A stretch of 64,000 bases of DNA from Ruminococcus sp. JC304 (GTDB taxonomy: Bacteria; Bacillota; Clostridia; Lachnospirales; Lachnospiraceae), in contig HE978651.1 of assembly GCA_000285855.2 (NCBI GenBank), positions 2,268,297-2,332,296 on the forward strand. The letters are read 5' to 3'. The position numbers and the translations under genes were made by a program. Below, piece by piece: positions 9,542 through 18,551 of this stretch. Every line of letters starts with the position of its first letter. Positions within the stretch are counted from its first letter, which is position 1. A model generated the notes under the pieces. The model was given only the letters and a program-made list of their open reading frames with translations. It was not told where the DNA came from and did not search any database.

Positions 9542-9808
9542 ATGCTTCAACTGATATTCGCAATCAGAACATGGAGCTTATTTGATATGGAAAAAAGTTT
9601 TACAGAAGGACCTGTGTTCCAGTCTTTGCTTCGGTTTGCTATCCTCGTACTTGGAGCATTGATCTGTATACTGACTTGTGTACTTTTCAGCAGTATCGGA
9701 TATTTTAATGTCTGTGGAAAAAGCATTCCTGTTATGATTCAGGGAATCACTTCTGCATTCGAATTCCGGTATCTATCATTATGTCAAGATTACCGGAAAC
9801 ATCTCTGA
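9542..9808 (+). other. Possible small membrane protein or gene remnant
   Basis: An 88-codon plus-strand frame with one clear hydrophobic stretch (FAILVLGALICILTCVLF) and a second weaker one (VMIQGITSAF). No good ribosome binding site is visible before the ATG at 9542, and it stands alone between minus-strand genes. The tail loosely recalls the C-terminal part of multi-pass membrane proteins, so it may be a fragment. Bases 9809-9889 show nothing else. Confidence 0.25.
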
Positions 9809-9889
9809 CTTATGTTGGAATGGCGCCACCGATTTCTTCCAGATATCCAACAAGCTGATGCTCTCCCCATTCATTACACCTCACAATCA

Positions 9890-9945
9890 AAAATGGTTTC
9901 CGGCTATCACATTTAATTAAAACAATGATAACATGAAACCATTTT
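9890..9945. terminator. Bidirectional hairpin terminator
   Basis: AAAATGGTTTC (9890-9900) pairs perfectly with GAAACCATTTT (9935-9945), with an inner TATCA/TGATA pairing and A/T runs on both sides. It lies 64 bases after the stop of the minus-strand lipase gene and fits as the terminator of that operon. Confidence 0.65.
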
Positions 9946-10009
9946 AGCATAAAGCAACATTCCAAAGGTTTTATATAACTTTCAGACAATGACTTACTCT
10001 TTCGATGCC

Positions 10010-11005
10010 TTAATCCAGAAACTTCATGATCTTATCTAAATACACTTGCATCGTCCTGTCATCGCTGCAGTAGGTCTCATGTCTGGTTCCCGGCAGGTAA
10101 ACATATTCACAGGAAGTGATTCCTCTGTGATTGATTTTCTCTGCAAATTTTCTCAATGCGTTTACAGATACAAAATCATCTTTTTCTGCCTGAAATAGCA
10201 AAACAGGTGCTGACAGTTTCTTCCATCCGCAATATTTTATGTACCAGCTCATTTTTACAGACGCCAGAAGCCATCCATAAGAAGCTGCACTAACCTGGAA
10301 TTTTTTATTCTCTTTACGCAGCTCATTATATTTTTCAAATCTCGGTCTGGAAGTACATCCACTGGTTTCGAAAGTCTCACTACCATCATAAGGCTTCTGA
10401 CCAGCCACATAGTCTTCCTTTTTTCCCAAAAGGCACTTCGTCTGTGCAATAGCGATCACCAATGGCCAGGGAACATTTCCGGTAAGCGGGCGGAACATAG
10501 GAGAATTCAATATAATCTTCTGAAATAGTTGCGGTTCCCATGCAGCTGCGATTGTACCAATTGCCCCACCCATGGAATGAGCAAAAAGAACCAGCGGTAA
10601 TTCAGGGTATGTTTTTTTTATCACATGGCATATTTTCAAAAAATCCCTCACATATCGCTTCCAGGTATCTATATGTACAAGAGATGGATCTGCTGTCAGG
10701 CGATAACTTTGTCCATGTCCCATATGTTCCGGCATATACACATGATATCCAGCCTTCAGAAAATAATAAATCATCTCATCATATTTCGGCGCTGCTTCTG
10801 TAAAACCATGGCTGATTATAATCACGCCTTTCGGTTTCTCTGCCAGGTAACGCTGTACATAAATTTTCCCCACTATCCCCGTGTCTTTTTGATGCAGATG
10901 ATCCTCTGCACCAGGAATGTACCCCTCCTGACGGTGCGTTGCAAGATATGGTTCTATTTCATCATTCATTTTATACAAATATTCATTCTCATGTATTATT
11001 TCCAT
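10010..11005 (-). CDS. Alpha/beta hydrolase, monoacylglycerol lipase-like
   Basis: A 331-residue serine hydrolase of the Hydrolase_4 (lysophospholipase/monoglyceride lipase) family. The oxyanion loop reads IIISHGFTEAAPKYD and the nucleophile elbow LFAHSMGGAIG. The acid is probably Asp in LLFQAEKDDFVS and the base His in PGTRHETYCSD, all in the canonical order. There is no signal peptide, so it is cytoplasmic. Its substrate is probably a short or medium acyl ester; the exact one cannot be read from sequence. The start at 11005 follows ACAGGAGTACATACGA. It is the last gene of a probable operon tetR - symporter - hydrolase, suggesting that the symporter's substrate or its ester is what the regulator senses. 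Confidence 0.85.
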   Translation of the reverse strand: MEIIHENEYLYKMNDEIEPYLATHRQEGYIPGAEDHLHQKDTGIVGKIYVQRYLAEKPKGVIIISHGFTEAAPKYDEMIYYFLKAGYHVYMPEHMGHGQSYRLTADPSLVHIDTWKRYVRDFLKICHVIKKTYPELPLVLFAHSMGGAIGTIAAAWEPQLFQKIILNSPMFRPLTGNVPWPLVIAIAQTKCLLGKKEDYVAGQKPYDGSETFETSGCTSRPRFEKYNELRKENKKFQVSAASYGWLLASVKMSWYIKYCGWKKLSAPVLLFQAEKDDFVSVNALRKFAEKINHRGITSCEYVYLPGTRHETYCSDDRTMQVYLDKIMKFLD

Positions 11006-11085
11006 TCGTATGTACTCCTGTTACTTTTTCATAATTCTGTTGCTATCTACTTTTCACCATTCGATACATGCCTGTATTATAATCT

Positions 11086-12444
11086 TTACTGATGTCTATT
11101 AATAATCCCATTAATCTTTTTCTCATTATAAAATACCAGTATAATTCCACCTATACAGCAGAATACTGCTGCCCCAAAAGCAGCAACTCTATAACCAGTT
11201 CCTTCTGCCGCCCCTATCGTCGAGACTGCGGTAAATATCAGCATAGAAATACTCTGCCCAAGTTTAAATGCAAATGTCCTTGCCGCATAAAACATTCCTT
11301 CACGATTGCTTCCTGATGTAATCGAGTCGCTCTGCGAAATATCTGCCACAACAGCCTGCGGAAGAATTCCGAAAATCGCCATAGGAAGAGCCGCCACGAC
11401 TGTCAGGATCAGTCCCTGCACTGATGCCGGAATAAAGCTTATTTTTCCCATAAATCCGGTATAAAAATAGGCAAAGCTAAATACTGCAAATGCAAACAAA
11501 ATCATCTTTTTCTTTCCAAGTTTAGGAGTAAGCTTATTTACCGGAATATAAAATACAAGGGACAACGCTGTCATTCCCACAAAATACAAAGTTGTCATTG
11601 TTTCCGGAAGCTTCAAAAGACTGGTGACAAAAAATGGAAGACCTGTCTGAAACATGGTAAGTGCGATCCAGTAGAAAATATCAGATGCCACAAACTTGCG
11701 AAATTCCCCATTCTTAAAAGTAGCTGCAAGAGATCCAAAAGCTGACTCCTTTGCAGGAACCGTATCTACATAATCCTTTTCACGAATGCAAAATACCGGC
11801 ACAAGCATACAGATAAATGCTACAGCCGCCATCAAAGTAAAGGTCATACGGATAGCACCAACTCTGCCAAATGCCGGAATAAACATCCCCCATATCGTAG
11901 GTGCCAGATACGCCACTGCAGTTCCGGCAATAAATGTAAAGGAAATGACCGTGGAAATATTAAGTCTTTCCTGCTGGGTATGTCCAAGTTCCGGAATCAA
12001 CGCATTATATGGTGTGCAGTACGCGGTAATGGATAGATAGTATGCCAGAATCATAATCAGCAAAAACACTCCATTGATCCAGCTGTTTTTATTAACCGGC
12101 GACCAGAAAACCAGTACTGTAGAAAGCGCCAGCGGTAAAGATGCCCATTTCAGAAACGGAATTCTTCGCCCATTCTTTGACGTACATCTGTCAGATAAAG
12201 ATGCGATCATTGGATCTGTAAAAGCATCAAAAATTCTTCCGAAAGCTGTAATTCCGCCAATAATAGTAAATATGCCGAAGACCACCAGCCCCTGTGGAAT
12301 AAATACTGTCTGTCCCTGACTGATGGCTGTCTTATCCGGCTGATAAAAATATACAAGCCAGTTAGAAATAATCCCGGACAGCATCGCCCATCCAAACTGT
12401 CCAGCTGCAAACTGCCATATTTTCCCTGTTGTTAACTTTTTCAT
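11086..12444 (-). CDS. GPH-family sugar:cation symporter
   Basis: A 452-residue, 12-helix transporter of the glycoside-pentoside-hexuronide:cation symporter family (MelB/XylP type) in the cytoplasmic membrane. The family loop between helices 2 and 3 is present (FDAFTDPMIASLSDRCTSKN, then GRRIPFLKW). The length is normal. Substrates of this family are glycosides or uronides cotransported with sodium or protons; the specific sugar cannot be read here. The start at 12444 has CTGGAGGTGTACC upstream. It lies between a TetR regulator (25 bases upstream) and an alpha/beta hydrolase, a layout that points to a small inducible uptake-and-hydrolysis unit. Confidence 0.88.
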   Translation of the reverse strand: MKKLTTGKIWQFAAGQFGWAMLSGIISNWLVYFYQPDKTAISQGQTVFIPQGLVVFGIFTIIGGITAFGRIFDAFTDPMIASLSDRCTSKNGRRIPFLKWASLPLALSTVLVFWSPVNKNSWINGVFLLIMILAYYLSITAYCTPYNALIPELGHTQQERLNISTVISFTFIAGTAVAYLAPTIWGMFIPAFGRVGAIRMTFTLMAAVAFICMLVPVFCIREKDYVDTVPAKESAFGSLAATFKNGEFRKFVASDIFYWIALTMFQTGLPFFVTSLLKLPETMTTLYFVGMTALSLVFYIPVNKLTPKLGKKKMILFAFAVFSFAYFYTGFMGKISFIPASVQGLILTVVAALPMAIFGILPQAVVADISQSDSITSGSNREGMFYAARTFAFKLGQSISMLIFTAVSTIGAAEGTGYRVAAFGAAVFCCIGGIILVFYNEKKINGIINRHQ

Positions 12445-12469
12445 GGTACACCTCCAGATTAAAAATATT

Positions 12470-13180
12470 TTAGAAATTTCTTATTCCTCTTAACAGCAGC
12501 TCTATAATGATACGAATCTGCTTTTCACTCTCCACATTCTGGTCAGATGGCAGAATATCTCCTCCTACTGCCAATTTCTCCATCAGTGCAAGGAGGGTAT
12601 GTGTCAGAGAGAAATACATCTCATCCACTGAACAGTTAAAAGAAAGGCTTTTATCTACCAGACCTTTCTCGAGAGCAATGGTCACATAAGGTTTCAATTT
12701 AAGAATCCCATTTTCATAATCAGCCAAATGTTCCTCTGATACATTATACTTTTTCACAAAAACATCAAATTCATGAAGAAACTTCAAAAACGGCTTTTGC
12801 TCCAGAAATATCCTGCAAAAAACATTCAAAATTTTCCGTAACTGATCATAGCCTGAACTTTCGATGCCATCCATTTTCAAAGTAGCCTCTGATTTTGCAT
12901 CAGCAATATTTGGCATATTACCCATCTCCAACTCTCCTAAGTATTTCTCCGAAACCTTTTCCCAGTATACTTCTGCAGTCTCAATTACCAGTTCTATCTT
13001 TGAAGAAAAATAACGATACACCGTCGCTGCTCCCACACCTGCCCGTTTCGCAACTTCCTCCATCGAAGTATCCTCCACACACTTCTCCTGAAACAATTTC
13101 ATAGAGGCATTTATAATTCTATCTCTTCTCTGCTGTGCCTGACGCACACGTGTTGGAGATGTGCCTTCTATTTTTTCCAT
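12470..13180 (-). CDS. TetR-family regulator
   Basis: A 236-residue repressor. The N-terminal helix-turn-helix is canonical (RIINASMKLFQEKCVEDTSM, then EEVAKRAGVGAATVYRYFSS), and the long C-terminal ligand domain is helical and divergent. The start is the ATG at 13180 behind AAGGCGGTGAGCAG. Immediately upstream is a perfect 19-base palindrome overlapping the promoter -10, which is almost certainly its own operator. The GPH symporter and hydrolase genes follow on the same strand, so it probably controls the whole unit and is relieved by the transported compound or its derivative. Confidence 0.88.
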   Translation of the reverse strand: MEKIEGTSPTRVRQAQQRRDRIINASMKLFQEKCVEDTSMEEVAKRAGVGAATVYRYFSSKIELVIETAEVYWEKVSEKYLGELEMGNMPNIADAKSEATLKMDGIESSGYDQLRKILNVFCRIFLEQKPFLKFLHEFDVFVKKYNVSEEHLADYENGILKLKPYVTIALEKGLVDKSLSFNCSVDEMYFSLTHTLLALMEKLAVGGDILPSDQNVESEKQIRIIIELLLRGIRNF

Positions 13181-13203
13181 CTGCTCACCGCCTTTTGCAT
13201 TTT

Positions 13204-13241
13204 ATGATAGTAATACTATCATTTTTATATGTATCATACAA
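13204..13241 (-). promoter_or_regulatory. tetR promoter with overlapping operator
   Basis: On the minus strand TTGTAT (13236-13241) and TAGTAT (13213-13218) are 17 bases apart. The -10 lies inside the perfect palindrome ATGATAGTAATACTATCAT (13204-13222). A TetR dimer on this site would block RNA polymerase, giving autoregulation of the tetR - symporter - hydrolase operon. Confidence 0.7.
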
Positions 13242-13381
13242 TATATTTTGTTTCATTTTTAAATTTTTATATATATTATATAAATCCATCTGTCATTTTT
13301 TGTGCATCTTATCAGCTCTTGTTCTTGCAATACAAAATTCTCAGAATAATCCTCAGGCCTGTCAATACCAGATTCAGAAAT

Positions 13382-13446
13382 AAAAAAATGGTTTTCCGTT
13401 ATCAATTCTCTTAATTGAGACAGTAATAACGAAAAACCATTTTTTT
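13382..13446. terminator. Bidirectional terminator
   Basis: AAAAAAATGGTTTTCCGTTAT (left) pairs with ATAACGAAAAACCATTTTTTT (right) with one mismatch around a 23-base loop. Both strands carry an A-run, stem and T-run. It ends the minus-strand fragments at 13462-13692 and insulates the tetR promoter. Confidence 0.75.
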
Positions 13447-13461
13447 ATCAAATATAGATAT

Positions 13462-13617
13462 TCATTTTTTCTCATATCTTTCAATCAGACACTGATGTTC
13501 TTTTGTCTTCTTGTCATAGTTTATCCCAACCAGCAAAATATCTCCGGTATACTGTTTTATTGGTTCAGGATATTTTTTATTGACATTGGAATGAACTCCA
13601 ACGTGAACCTCACATGA
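13462..13617 (-). pseudogene. C-terminal remnant of AAA-ATPase/PD-(D/E)xK protein
   Basis: The minus strand reads YPEPIKQYTGDILLVGINYD then KKTKEHQCLIERYEKK and a TGA at 13462-13464. This is the usual C-terminal tail of the large AAA-ATPase-like proteins with a C-terminal PD-(D/E)xK domain (DUF1703 type) that are abundant in Lachnospiraceae. Only about 50 codons remain and no start is present, so it is a leftover of a deleted gene joined to another fragment at about 13617. Confidence 0.6.
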
Positions 13618-13692
13618 CTATAATCCTTCCTGCACAATGCGGATTCTTTCTTCTTTTGTTGTATCCTTAATGAGTATACTTGATATTTCCAT
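13618..13692 (-). pseudogene. 5' remnant of a small gene after DUF2442
   Basis: The ATG at 13692 sits 3 bases after the DUF2442 stop with GGAG upstream. The frame (MEISSILIKDTTKEERIRIV) ends at a TAG after 24 codons, right where the next fragment begins. It looks like the start of a short conserved Lachnospiraceae protein cut off by a deletion. I cannot give a function. Confidence 0.45.
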
Positions 13693-13694
13693 GA

Positions 13695-13982
13695 TTAGTT
13701 TTCTCCATTATCCTCACATAAAAGCACTCCGTTATCCCAAATCTCATCACAAGATAAATCTATTTCATCATTCCAGGAGATTCCATAGCCACCAACATCC
13801 ACTTTTACCTGTTCGAACAAATGTGGTGTATCTTTTAAAGCGTTAAATGCCTCCACCTCCTCAAGCAGGGAACTTACATCATAAGTTTTAACCGTCCCAT
13901 CTTGAAACGTAGCCAAAAGAACATATTTTTTCAAAGACATTATATCTTTGATTCTATGAAACACAATAACACCGCCTTCCAT
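13695..13982 (-). CDS. DUF2442 protein
   Basis: A 95-residue protein of the DUF2442 type: a small beta-rich domain (YVLLATFQDGTVKTYDVSSL, GYGISWNDEIDLSCDEIW). It starts at 13982, overlapping the end of the DUF4160 gene closely (the stop TAA is at 13984-13986). DUF2442 and DUF4160 genes are very often paired in bacteria and have been proposed as toxin-antitoxin-like units, but I know of no proven mechanism. An internal start (MSLKKY) is possible. It is followed directly by a truncated gene. Confidence 0.75.
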   Translation of the reverse strand: MEGGVIVFHRIKDIMSLKKYVLLATFQDGTVKTYDVSSLLEEVEAFNALKDTPHLFEQVKVDVGGYGISWNDEIDLSCDEIWDNGVLLCEDNGEN

Positions 13983-13983
13983 T

Positions 13984-14166
13984 TTACTCGAGAACTTCCA
14001 TTTTTAATGCCCTTTTCGAAAGATCACCCTCTAACATTTCGCCTGTCCTTATGTCAATTACACCAACACACTCTCCATATATTACATGAATATGCGGAGG
14101 ATTATGTTCACTCTGTCGAAAATACATTTTTATTACCATTCCATAAAATCTTGCTATTACCGGCAT
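13984..14166 (-). CDS. DUF4160 protein
   Basis: About 60 residues from the ATG at 14166 (MPVIARFYGMVIKMYF), which has AGGAGCGGTATA upstream; the frame is open further but without a start signal. The DUF4160 signature is clear: FYG near the N-terminus and EHNPPHIHVIYGE, then a GDLSKRAL stretch. It is paired with the DUF2442 gene downstream as usual for these families and may form one stability module with it. The function is unproven. Confidence 0.78.
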   Translation of the reverse strand: MPVIARFYGMVIKMYFRQSEHNPPHIHVIYGECVGVIDIRTGEMLEGDLSKRALKMEVLE

Positions 14167-14265
14167 TATACCGCTCCTTTCTCTATGATGGTGAAAGGAG
14201 CCTCCAATAAAGAAAAAATTCATGTATTCGCTAACGCTGCTTCCACCATATTTATTTACTCTCAT

Positions 14266-14702
14266 ATGGGGAATCAGATAGTCGAACGACTTAGAATAGA
14301 ACTTCCCAGATATATAATTTTAATGTATCAAATACCTGATATGTTGTCAATGAATCATTTAGTATATATTACATAATTTGTATTATCTTGCAAAACAATT
14401 ACATTCCATTTATAGAATTTTAATCAACTTTTTACTGATTTATTATTTTATTTATCGGTTAGTTAGATGGTCAGACCCCAATGTTGGATAAGATAATGCA
14501 AATTCTGCACTGTCAACACTATGATATCCCGTTTCTTTATCTCATTACTATATTTTATAGTAATTCCACCTTTAGTATCTCCCGGTTTATTGTAATAATA
14601 TCCTGTATATGCATTATCCGATGCATCTTTTCTAAAATCCCAATGCATACCATAATTATAATAAATAATATTTTTTAAAAATTCTTCATTTTACATTAGG
14701 GA
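14266..14702. other. AT-rich stretch with a short gene remnant
   Basis: Bases 14266-14460 are very AT-rich and show no gene. On the minus strand 14463-14648 codes MHWDFRKDASDNAYTGYYY and onward for 61 codons, and the same frame extends upstream to a stop near 14693 as NEEFLKNIIYYNYG. There is no ribosome binding site, so this looks like the 3' end of a lost gene downstream of the membrane-protein gene. I do not recognise it. Confidence 0.3.
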
Positions 14703-15260
14703 TTACCTAATAAACATTGTTACTATAGCTATAGCGCAACTAATTAATGCGAATATACTGGCAGAATAAGCATATATTTTACTACTTTCCATTTCTTTTT
14801 CAAAAGATTTTCCAGCCAATACAAAACTTGATCCCAAAGTCAAAAAAATCACTATAATACCAATAGTATCCACCACTTCTTTTATCATCTTTAATGTAAT
14901 TATTTTATAAATTGCCCAAAAGGAACCGCCTAAACCTATTATCCACATGATACCTCCAATAGCTAGCAGCATCATAGATGTAACTATTACAAGTACACTG
15001 TCATACATTTGACTATTCACATTATATTTCTTATCAATATTCCATGGCCAAAATAAAAAATTCATAACTAATAAAACCTTTTCATACCACTTATATTTTC
15101 TCCTTTCTTCCGTAATTTTGTGTGATTCGTTTTCTTCGTCTATTCTTTTTAACGCTCTGTAATAAGCCTCCTCATAGATTTCTATTATTTGTTCTTTTGA
15201 CATACTCTCATTATGATGTAGCATATTTTTAGTATTACGTTTTTTGCTCTTTTTTCTCAT
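14703..15260 (-). CDS. Membrane protein behind PLD-helicase gene
   Basis: 185 residues. The first 65 are basic and highly charged (RKKSKKRNTKNM, then EQIIEIYEEAYYRALKRIDE) and probably cytoplasmic. Three or four hydrophobic helices follow (SVLVIVTSMMLLAIGGIMWI; TIGIIVIFLTLGSSFVLA; YSASIFALISCAIAIVTMFI). It begins 46 bases after the helicase stop on the same strand, without an obvious promoter between, so it may be a third gene of the methyltransferase-helicase operon. The ribosome binding site is weak. The family is not recognised. Membrane effectors are common in defence operons, but that role is only a guess here. Confidence 0.6.
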   Translation of the reverse strand: MRKKSKKRNTKNMLHHNESMSKEQIIEIYEEAYYRALKRIDEENESHKITEERRKYKWYEKVLLVMNFLFWPWNIDKKYNVNSQMYDSVLVIVTSMMLLAIGGIMWIIGLGGSFWAIYKIITLKMIKEVVDTIGIIVIFLTLGSSFVLAGKSFEKEMESSKIYAYSASIFALISCAIAIVTMFIR

Positions 15261-15306
15261 ACTTCATAATCCATTCTAAATTTACGTAATTCATTAAAAT
15301 AAACCA

Positions 15307-17787
15307 TTAATCTGTTTGCATTTGATATCGTCTCCGATAATAATCCATTGCCCTATACTCGATTACATCTTTCATCTGCTCTGCTAACACCGGATGCTTT
15401 ATGATTTCTTTCATTTCATCCTTTAACGCCAGCACTGATTCTTCTCTTTTCACGAAAAACTCTTCCCCTGATTTCAGCAAAAAGTTCACTGGCATTTTGA
15501 TAATCTTTTTGATATGATCTTTATCCGAAATCTTACAATACTGCTCATATGTAATCCCTGTATCCAGATCTTTCCAGTTTGTTCCTGTAGAAAAGAATTC
15601 TTTCCAGCTTGCCAGAAGTTCTGTTTCTGTTACTTCCATTCTTACGTCACCATGATTATAGAAAGCCATCAACACCGGCATTTTGTATACTTTGGTCATA
15701 TTGGTGTTTTCTAGCAATTTTATAAATTCTTTTCCTATTCCCTGACAAAATCTTTTTTGTTCCTCTGTAAGTTCATTTAACTCATCCAGATATCCCAGAT
15801 ACTTTTTGAATGGATTTTCACCTGAACGTGCAATTGCCTTCTGATAAATATCATCCTCCATATATGTAAATAAATCCATTCTGGATGGCTGTTTGCCGAG
15901 TAGTTCTTTTATCCTGAAATATTCATTTCTGATCTGCTCTTTGATTGTCTGTTGTTTCTTGTCCATTTCTGCAAACAGATCAATTAATCTCATATCAAAG
16001 TCAACCAAACAATCATCAGGATAATCCGTTTTATCTGCCACAGAATAGGTTGATTTCTCTGCTTTACTTTTTCCTGTCAGCAAATATCTGACTTTTCCTG
16101 CTTTTTCATAATTGCCGATAAAGTCCAGGACATTGAGATATTCTTTTCCTTTACTTCTTCGAAGTCCTCTTCCAAGCTGCTGCAAAAATACAACAGGAGA
16201 CTCTGTTGGTCGAAGAAACATTACCATGTCTACAGATGGGATATCTACACCTTCATTGAACATGTCCACTGAAAAAATAACTTTGATTTTTCCGCTTTCC
16301 AGTTTCTCAATTGCCTCTGTTCTGTCCATGGAAAATTCTCCATCTGCATTGCTGTAAACTGCTGCTGATGGAACTCCTCTTCTGCTGAATTCCTTTGCCA
16401 TTTCTTCTGCATGTTTTCTGGAACAGCAAAATCCTAATGCTCGTTTTGAACCATATTTGCAATAGTATTTGTAAATCAGATCATGTCTGTAAGCGTTTCC
16501 TATGTATGTTTTATTCAACTCTTCTTCTACATATTTTCCTCTGACCACATGCAGTTTTGTATAGTCTGTCTTATCGTAAATACCATAATAGTGAAATGGA
16601 ACCAGCATTCCTTTATTGATCCCATCCTTTAATGAAATCTCATATGGCACATTATAATCGCAGATTTCATATATATTTTTGCCATCCATTCTCTCAGGAG
16701 TTGCTGTCAGTCCGAGGAGAAACTGAGGTTTAAAATACTCTACGATTTTTCTGTACTGATCATTAACTGCATGATGGAATTCGTCAATTATTGCGTAGTT
16801 GAAATAATCCGGTGCAAAATATTTTTCATTCAGATATTCTGTTTTTCCGAGAGTTGCCACAGAAGCAAAGATAACAGATTTATCCGTACATTTCTCATCT
16901 CCTGTAAAGAATCCATAGTCCTCAGAATTTCTTACATTTCGGAAGGAATCTGCTGCCTGTTTCAGAATTTCCTCTCTGTGTGCAACAAACAGAACTTTGC
17001 TATATGCTTTTGAATCAAACGCTGCCAGAATCGTTTTCCCAATGCCTGTTGCAGCGCAGATGAGTGCTTTCTTTGCACCTTCTGCTCTTGTGTCTTCCAG
17101 TGCACAGAGCGCTTCAATCTGTGCTCCTCTTGGTTCAAACAATGGTTTGATTTTATCTTCTGTATCCTGTTCAAAGTCATATCTCTCAAGATCTTTTGCA
17201 ACTGCAGGGCGATGCCAGTTCTGTGAATATCTTTTTAATTCCTTATCATCGATTATGATGGAATGATTTTCAAATAAATCTTCAAATGTATGAAAAAAAT
17301 CTTCATAGTTTTCCGGATCTTTTTTGCTGCTGAAGCGGTAATTCCATTCTATTCCTGAAGTCAACGCGCTTCTTGAAATATTGGATGATCCAATATAAAG
17401 TTCGCTGTGATTTGCATAATGGAAAATGTATGATTTTGGATGAAAAGAGCGTCCCTTTTCACAGTAGAATCTAAGATCAACTCTGCCACCCAGCTTTCTT
17501 TTGATCAGATATAATGCAGACGGCTGTGTTATTCCGAGATAGTTTCCTGTCAGGATTCGAATTTTGGCTCCACGTTTCAGAGTGTTTTCCAGTTCCTTAA
17601 GGAGCATTTTCACTCCGGATTCCATGAGGAACGAAACAATGATATCCACACTTTCTGCTTTTTTCATGCTCGCAATCAGCTGATAATACAGTTGTCTTCT
17701 TCTATCCGGGCCGCCGGTCATGACATCTGTAGAAGATTCATTTTCATATCCGATATTCATTTTTTCTGCAGAATTAAGTTCAGCCAT
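15307..17787 (-). CDS. PLD-domain DEAD/DEAH helicase
   Basis: An 826-residue fusion. Residues 30-185 form one phospholipase D-like nuclease half with FHPKSY (His116, Lys118) and GSSNIS (133-138). Residues 220-560 form a superfamily 2 helicase: Walker A CAATGIGKT (244-252), DEFH (335-338), GLTATPERMDG, and motif VI QQLGRGLRRSKG. The C-terminal 250 residues are helical. Such PLD-helicase proteins occur in restriction and phage-defence loci and are annotated as Res-subunit-like, but no proven role is known to me for this type. It overlaps the methyltransferase gene by 31 bases. A 5' part of a second copy lies at 28124-28690. Confidence 0.85.
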   Translation of the reverse strand: MAELNSAEKMNIGYENESSTDVMTGGPDRRRQLYYQLIASMKKAESVDIIVSFLMESGVKMLLKELENTLKRGAKIRILTGNYLGITQPSALYLIKRKLGGRVDLRFYCEKGRSFHPKSYIFHYANHSELYIGSSNISRSALTSGIEWNYRFSSKKDPENYEDFFHTFEDLFENHSIIIDDKELKRYSQNWHRPAVAKDLERYDFEQDTEDKIKPLFEPRGAQIEALCALEDTRAEGAKKALICAATGIGKTILAAFDSKAYSKVLFVAHREEILKQAADSFRNVRNSEDYGFFTGDEKCTDKSVIFASVATLGKTEYLNEKYFAPDYFNYAIIDEFHHAVNDQYRKIVEYFKPQFLLGLTATPERMDGKNIYEICDYNVPYEISLKDGINKGMLVPFHYYGIYDKTDYTKLHVVRGKYVEEELNKTYIGNAYRHDLIYKYYCKYGSKRALGFCCSRKHAEEMAKEFSRRGVPSAAVYSNADGEFSMDRTEAIEKLESGKIKVIFSVDMFNEGVDIPSVDMVMFLRPTESPVVFLQQLGRGLRRSKGKEYLNVLDFIGNYEKAGKVRYLLTGKSKAEKSTYSVADKTDYPDDCLVDFDMRLIDLFAEMDKKQQTIKEQIRNEYFRIKELLGKQPSRMDLFTYMEDDIYQKAIARSGENPFKKYLGYLDELNELTEEQKRFCQGIGKEFIKLLENTNMTKVYKMPVLMAFYNHGDVRMEVTETELLASWKEFFSTGTNWKDLDTGITYEQYCKISDKDHIKKIIKMPVNFLLKSGEEFFVKREESVLALKDEMKEIIKHPVLAEQMKDVIEYRAMDYYRRRYQMQTD

Positions 17788-18347
17788 TTTTCCTCACCTC
17801 TTCCCGGTCGGACATCTCCTGTGATCCAGTGTTCTTCTATTCGCAGATTGTGTATTTCCTGCACAAAGTCTGTAAAGGTATCTATTGTAAAGTCTGTAAA
17901 ATATCGTCCGTTTCGATTTCCTTCATATTCTCCGTATTTGAAAGAGGTATAAATCCATCCGTCAGTTTTCAATGCTGTGAGCATTTTCTTAAGAACCTCT
18001 TTCAGTTCTTTCTTCGGTAAATGAAGAATGGAAGCACAGGCCCAGATGCCATCGTATTTCTCATTCGCTTCCAATTCCTGAAACAATATCTGTCTGACTT
18101 TGATTCCGGTATGGTCACTTGCAATCCGACATAACTGTTCAGAGCCGTCGATTGCATCTACCCGATAGCCCTGACTTAAAAAGTATTTCGTGTCTCTTCC
18201 TGCGCCACAGCCAAAATCAAGGATATATGCTCCCGGATCAAGTTTTTCCAGGAATCTGTCCTGCATTTCTGTAAACTCCACAGAAACAGTCCCAGATGCA
18301 AAAGACTGTGCATTTTCATTATAGTAGTTTAAGGTCTTATCCATCAT
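17757..18347 (-). CDS. Class I SAM-dependent methyltransferase
   Basis: 196 residues. Motif I is LDFGCGAGRDTKYF, the acidic loop is VDAIDGSE, and motif IV is GIWACASILHLPKKE. There is no DPPY/NPPY or PCQ motif, so it is a small-molecule or protein type (Methyltransf_11/25) and not an obvious DNA methylase. It is translated first, overlapping the PLD-helicase start by 31 bases, a coupling that suggests joint function. It has a good promoter at 18465-18493. A truncated second copy, again fused to a helicase gene, lies at 28660-28985. The target is unknown. Confidence 0.85.
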   Translation of the reverse strand: MMDKTLNYYNENAQSFASGTVSVEFTEMQDRFLEKLDPGAYILDFGCGAGRDTKYFLSQGYRVDAIDGSEQLCRIASDHTGIKVRQILFQELEANEKYDGIWACASILHLPKKELKEVLKKMLTALKTDGWIYTSFKYGEYEGNRNGRYFTDFTIDTFTDFVQEIHNLRIEEHWITGDVRPGRGEEKWLNLILQKK

Positions 18348-18444
18348 ATCTACCCAATTTTCAAATGTCTGTTAGACACCCGTTTTCCTTTGTTTTATCT
18401 TTGGCATTACATTTTTATTTCTCACGTTCTGAGTCACTTGATAA

Positions 18445-18493
18445 AGTTGACTACTTTACGTCATATTATACTCTTTTTCAACATAAACAGCAA
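18445..18493 (-). promoter_or_regulatory. Promoter of methyltransferase-helicase operon
   Basis: TTGCTG (18488-18493) and TATAAT (18465-18470) are 17 bases apart on the minus strand, about 115 bases upstream of the start. At the predicted transcription start lies AAAGTAGTCAACTTT, an inverted repeat with 5-base arms that could be an operator. The leader to 18347 shows no other structure. Confidence 0.6.
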
Positions 18494-18551
18494 TCATTTC
18501 TGTTTGATATTGCACGATATTATATGCCACATTTATACTGACGCATTCCTG

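Noticed and set aside
17757-18347. DNA modification methylase of a restriction system
   Set aside because: It lacks the DPPY/NPPY or PCQ catalytic motifs, so a DNA-methylase call is not supported although it is coupled to a helicase.
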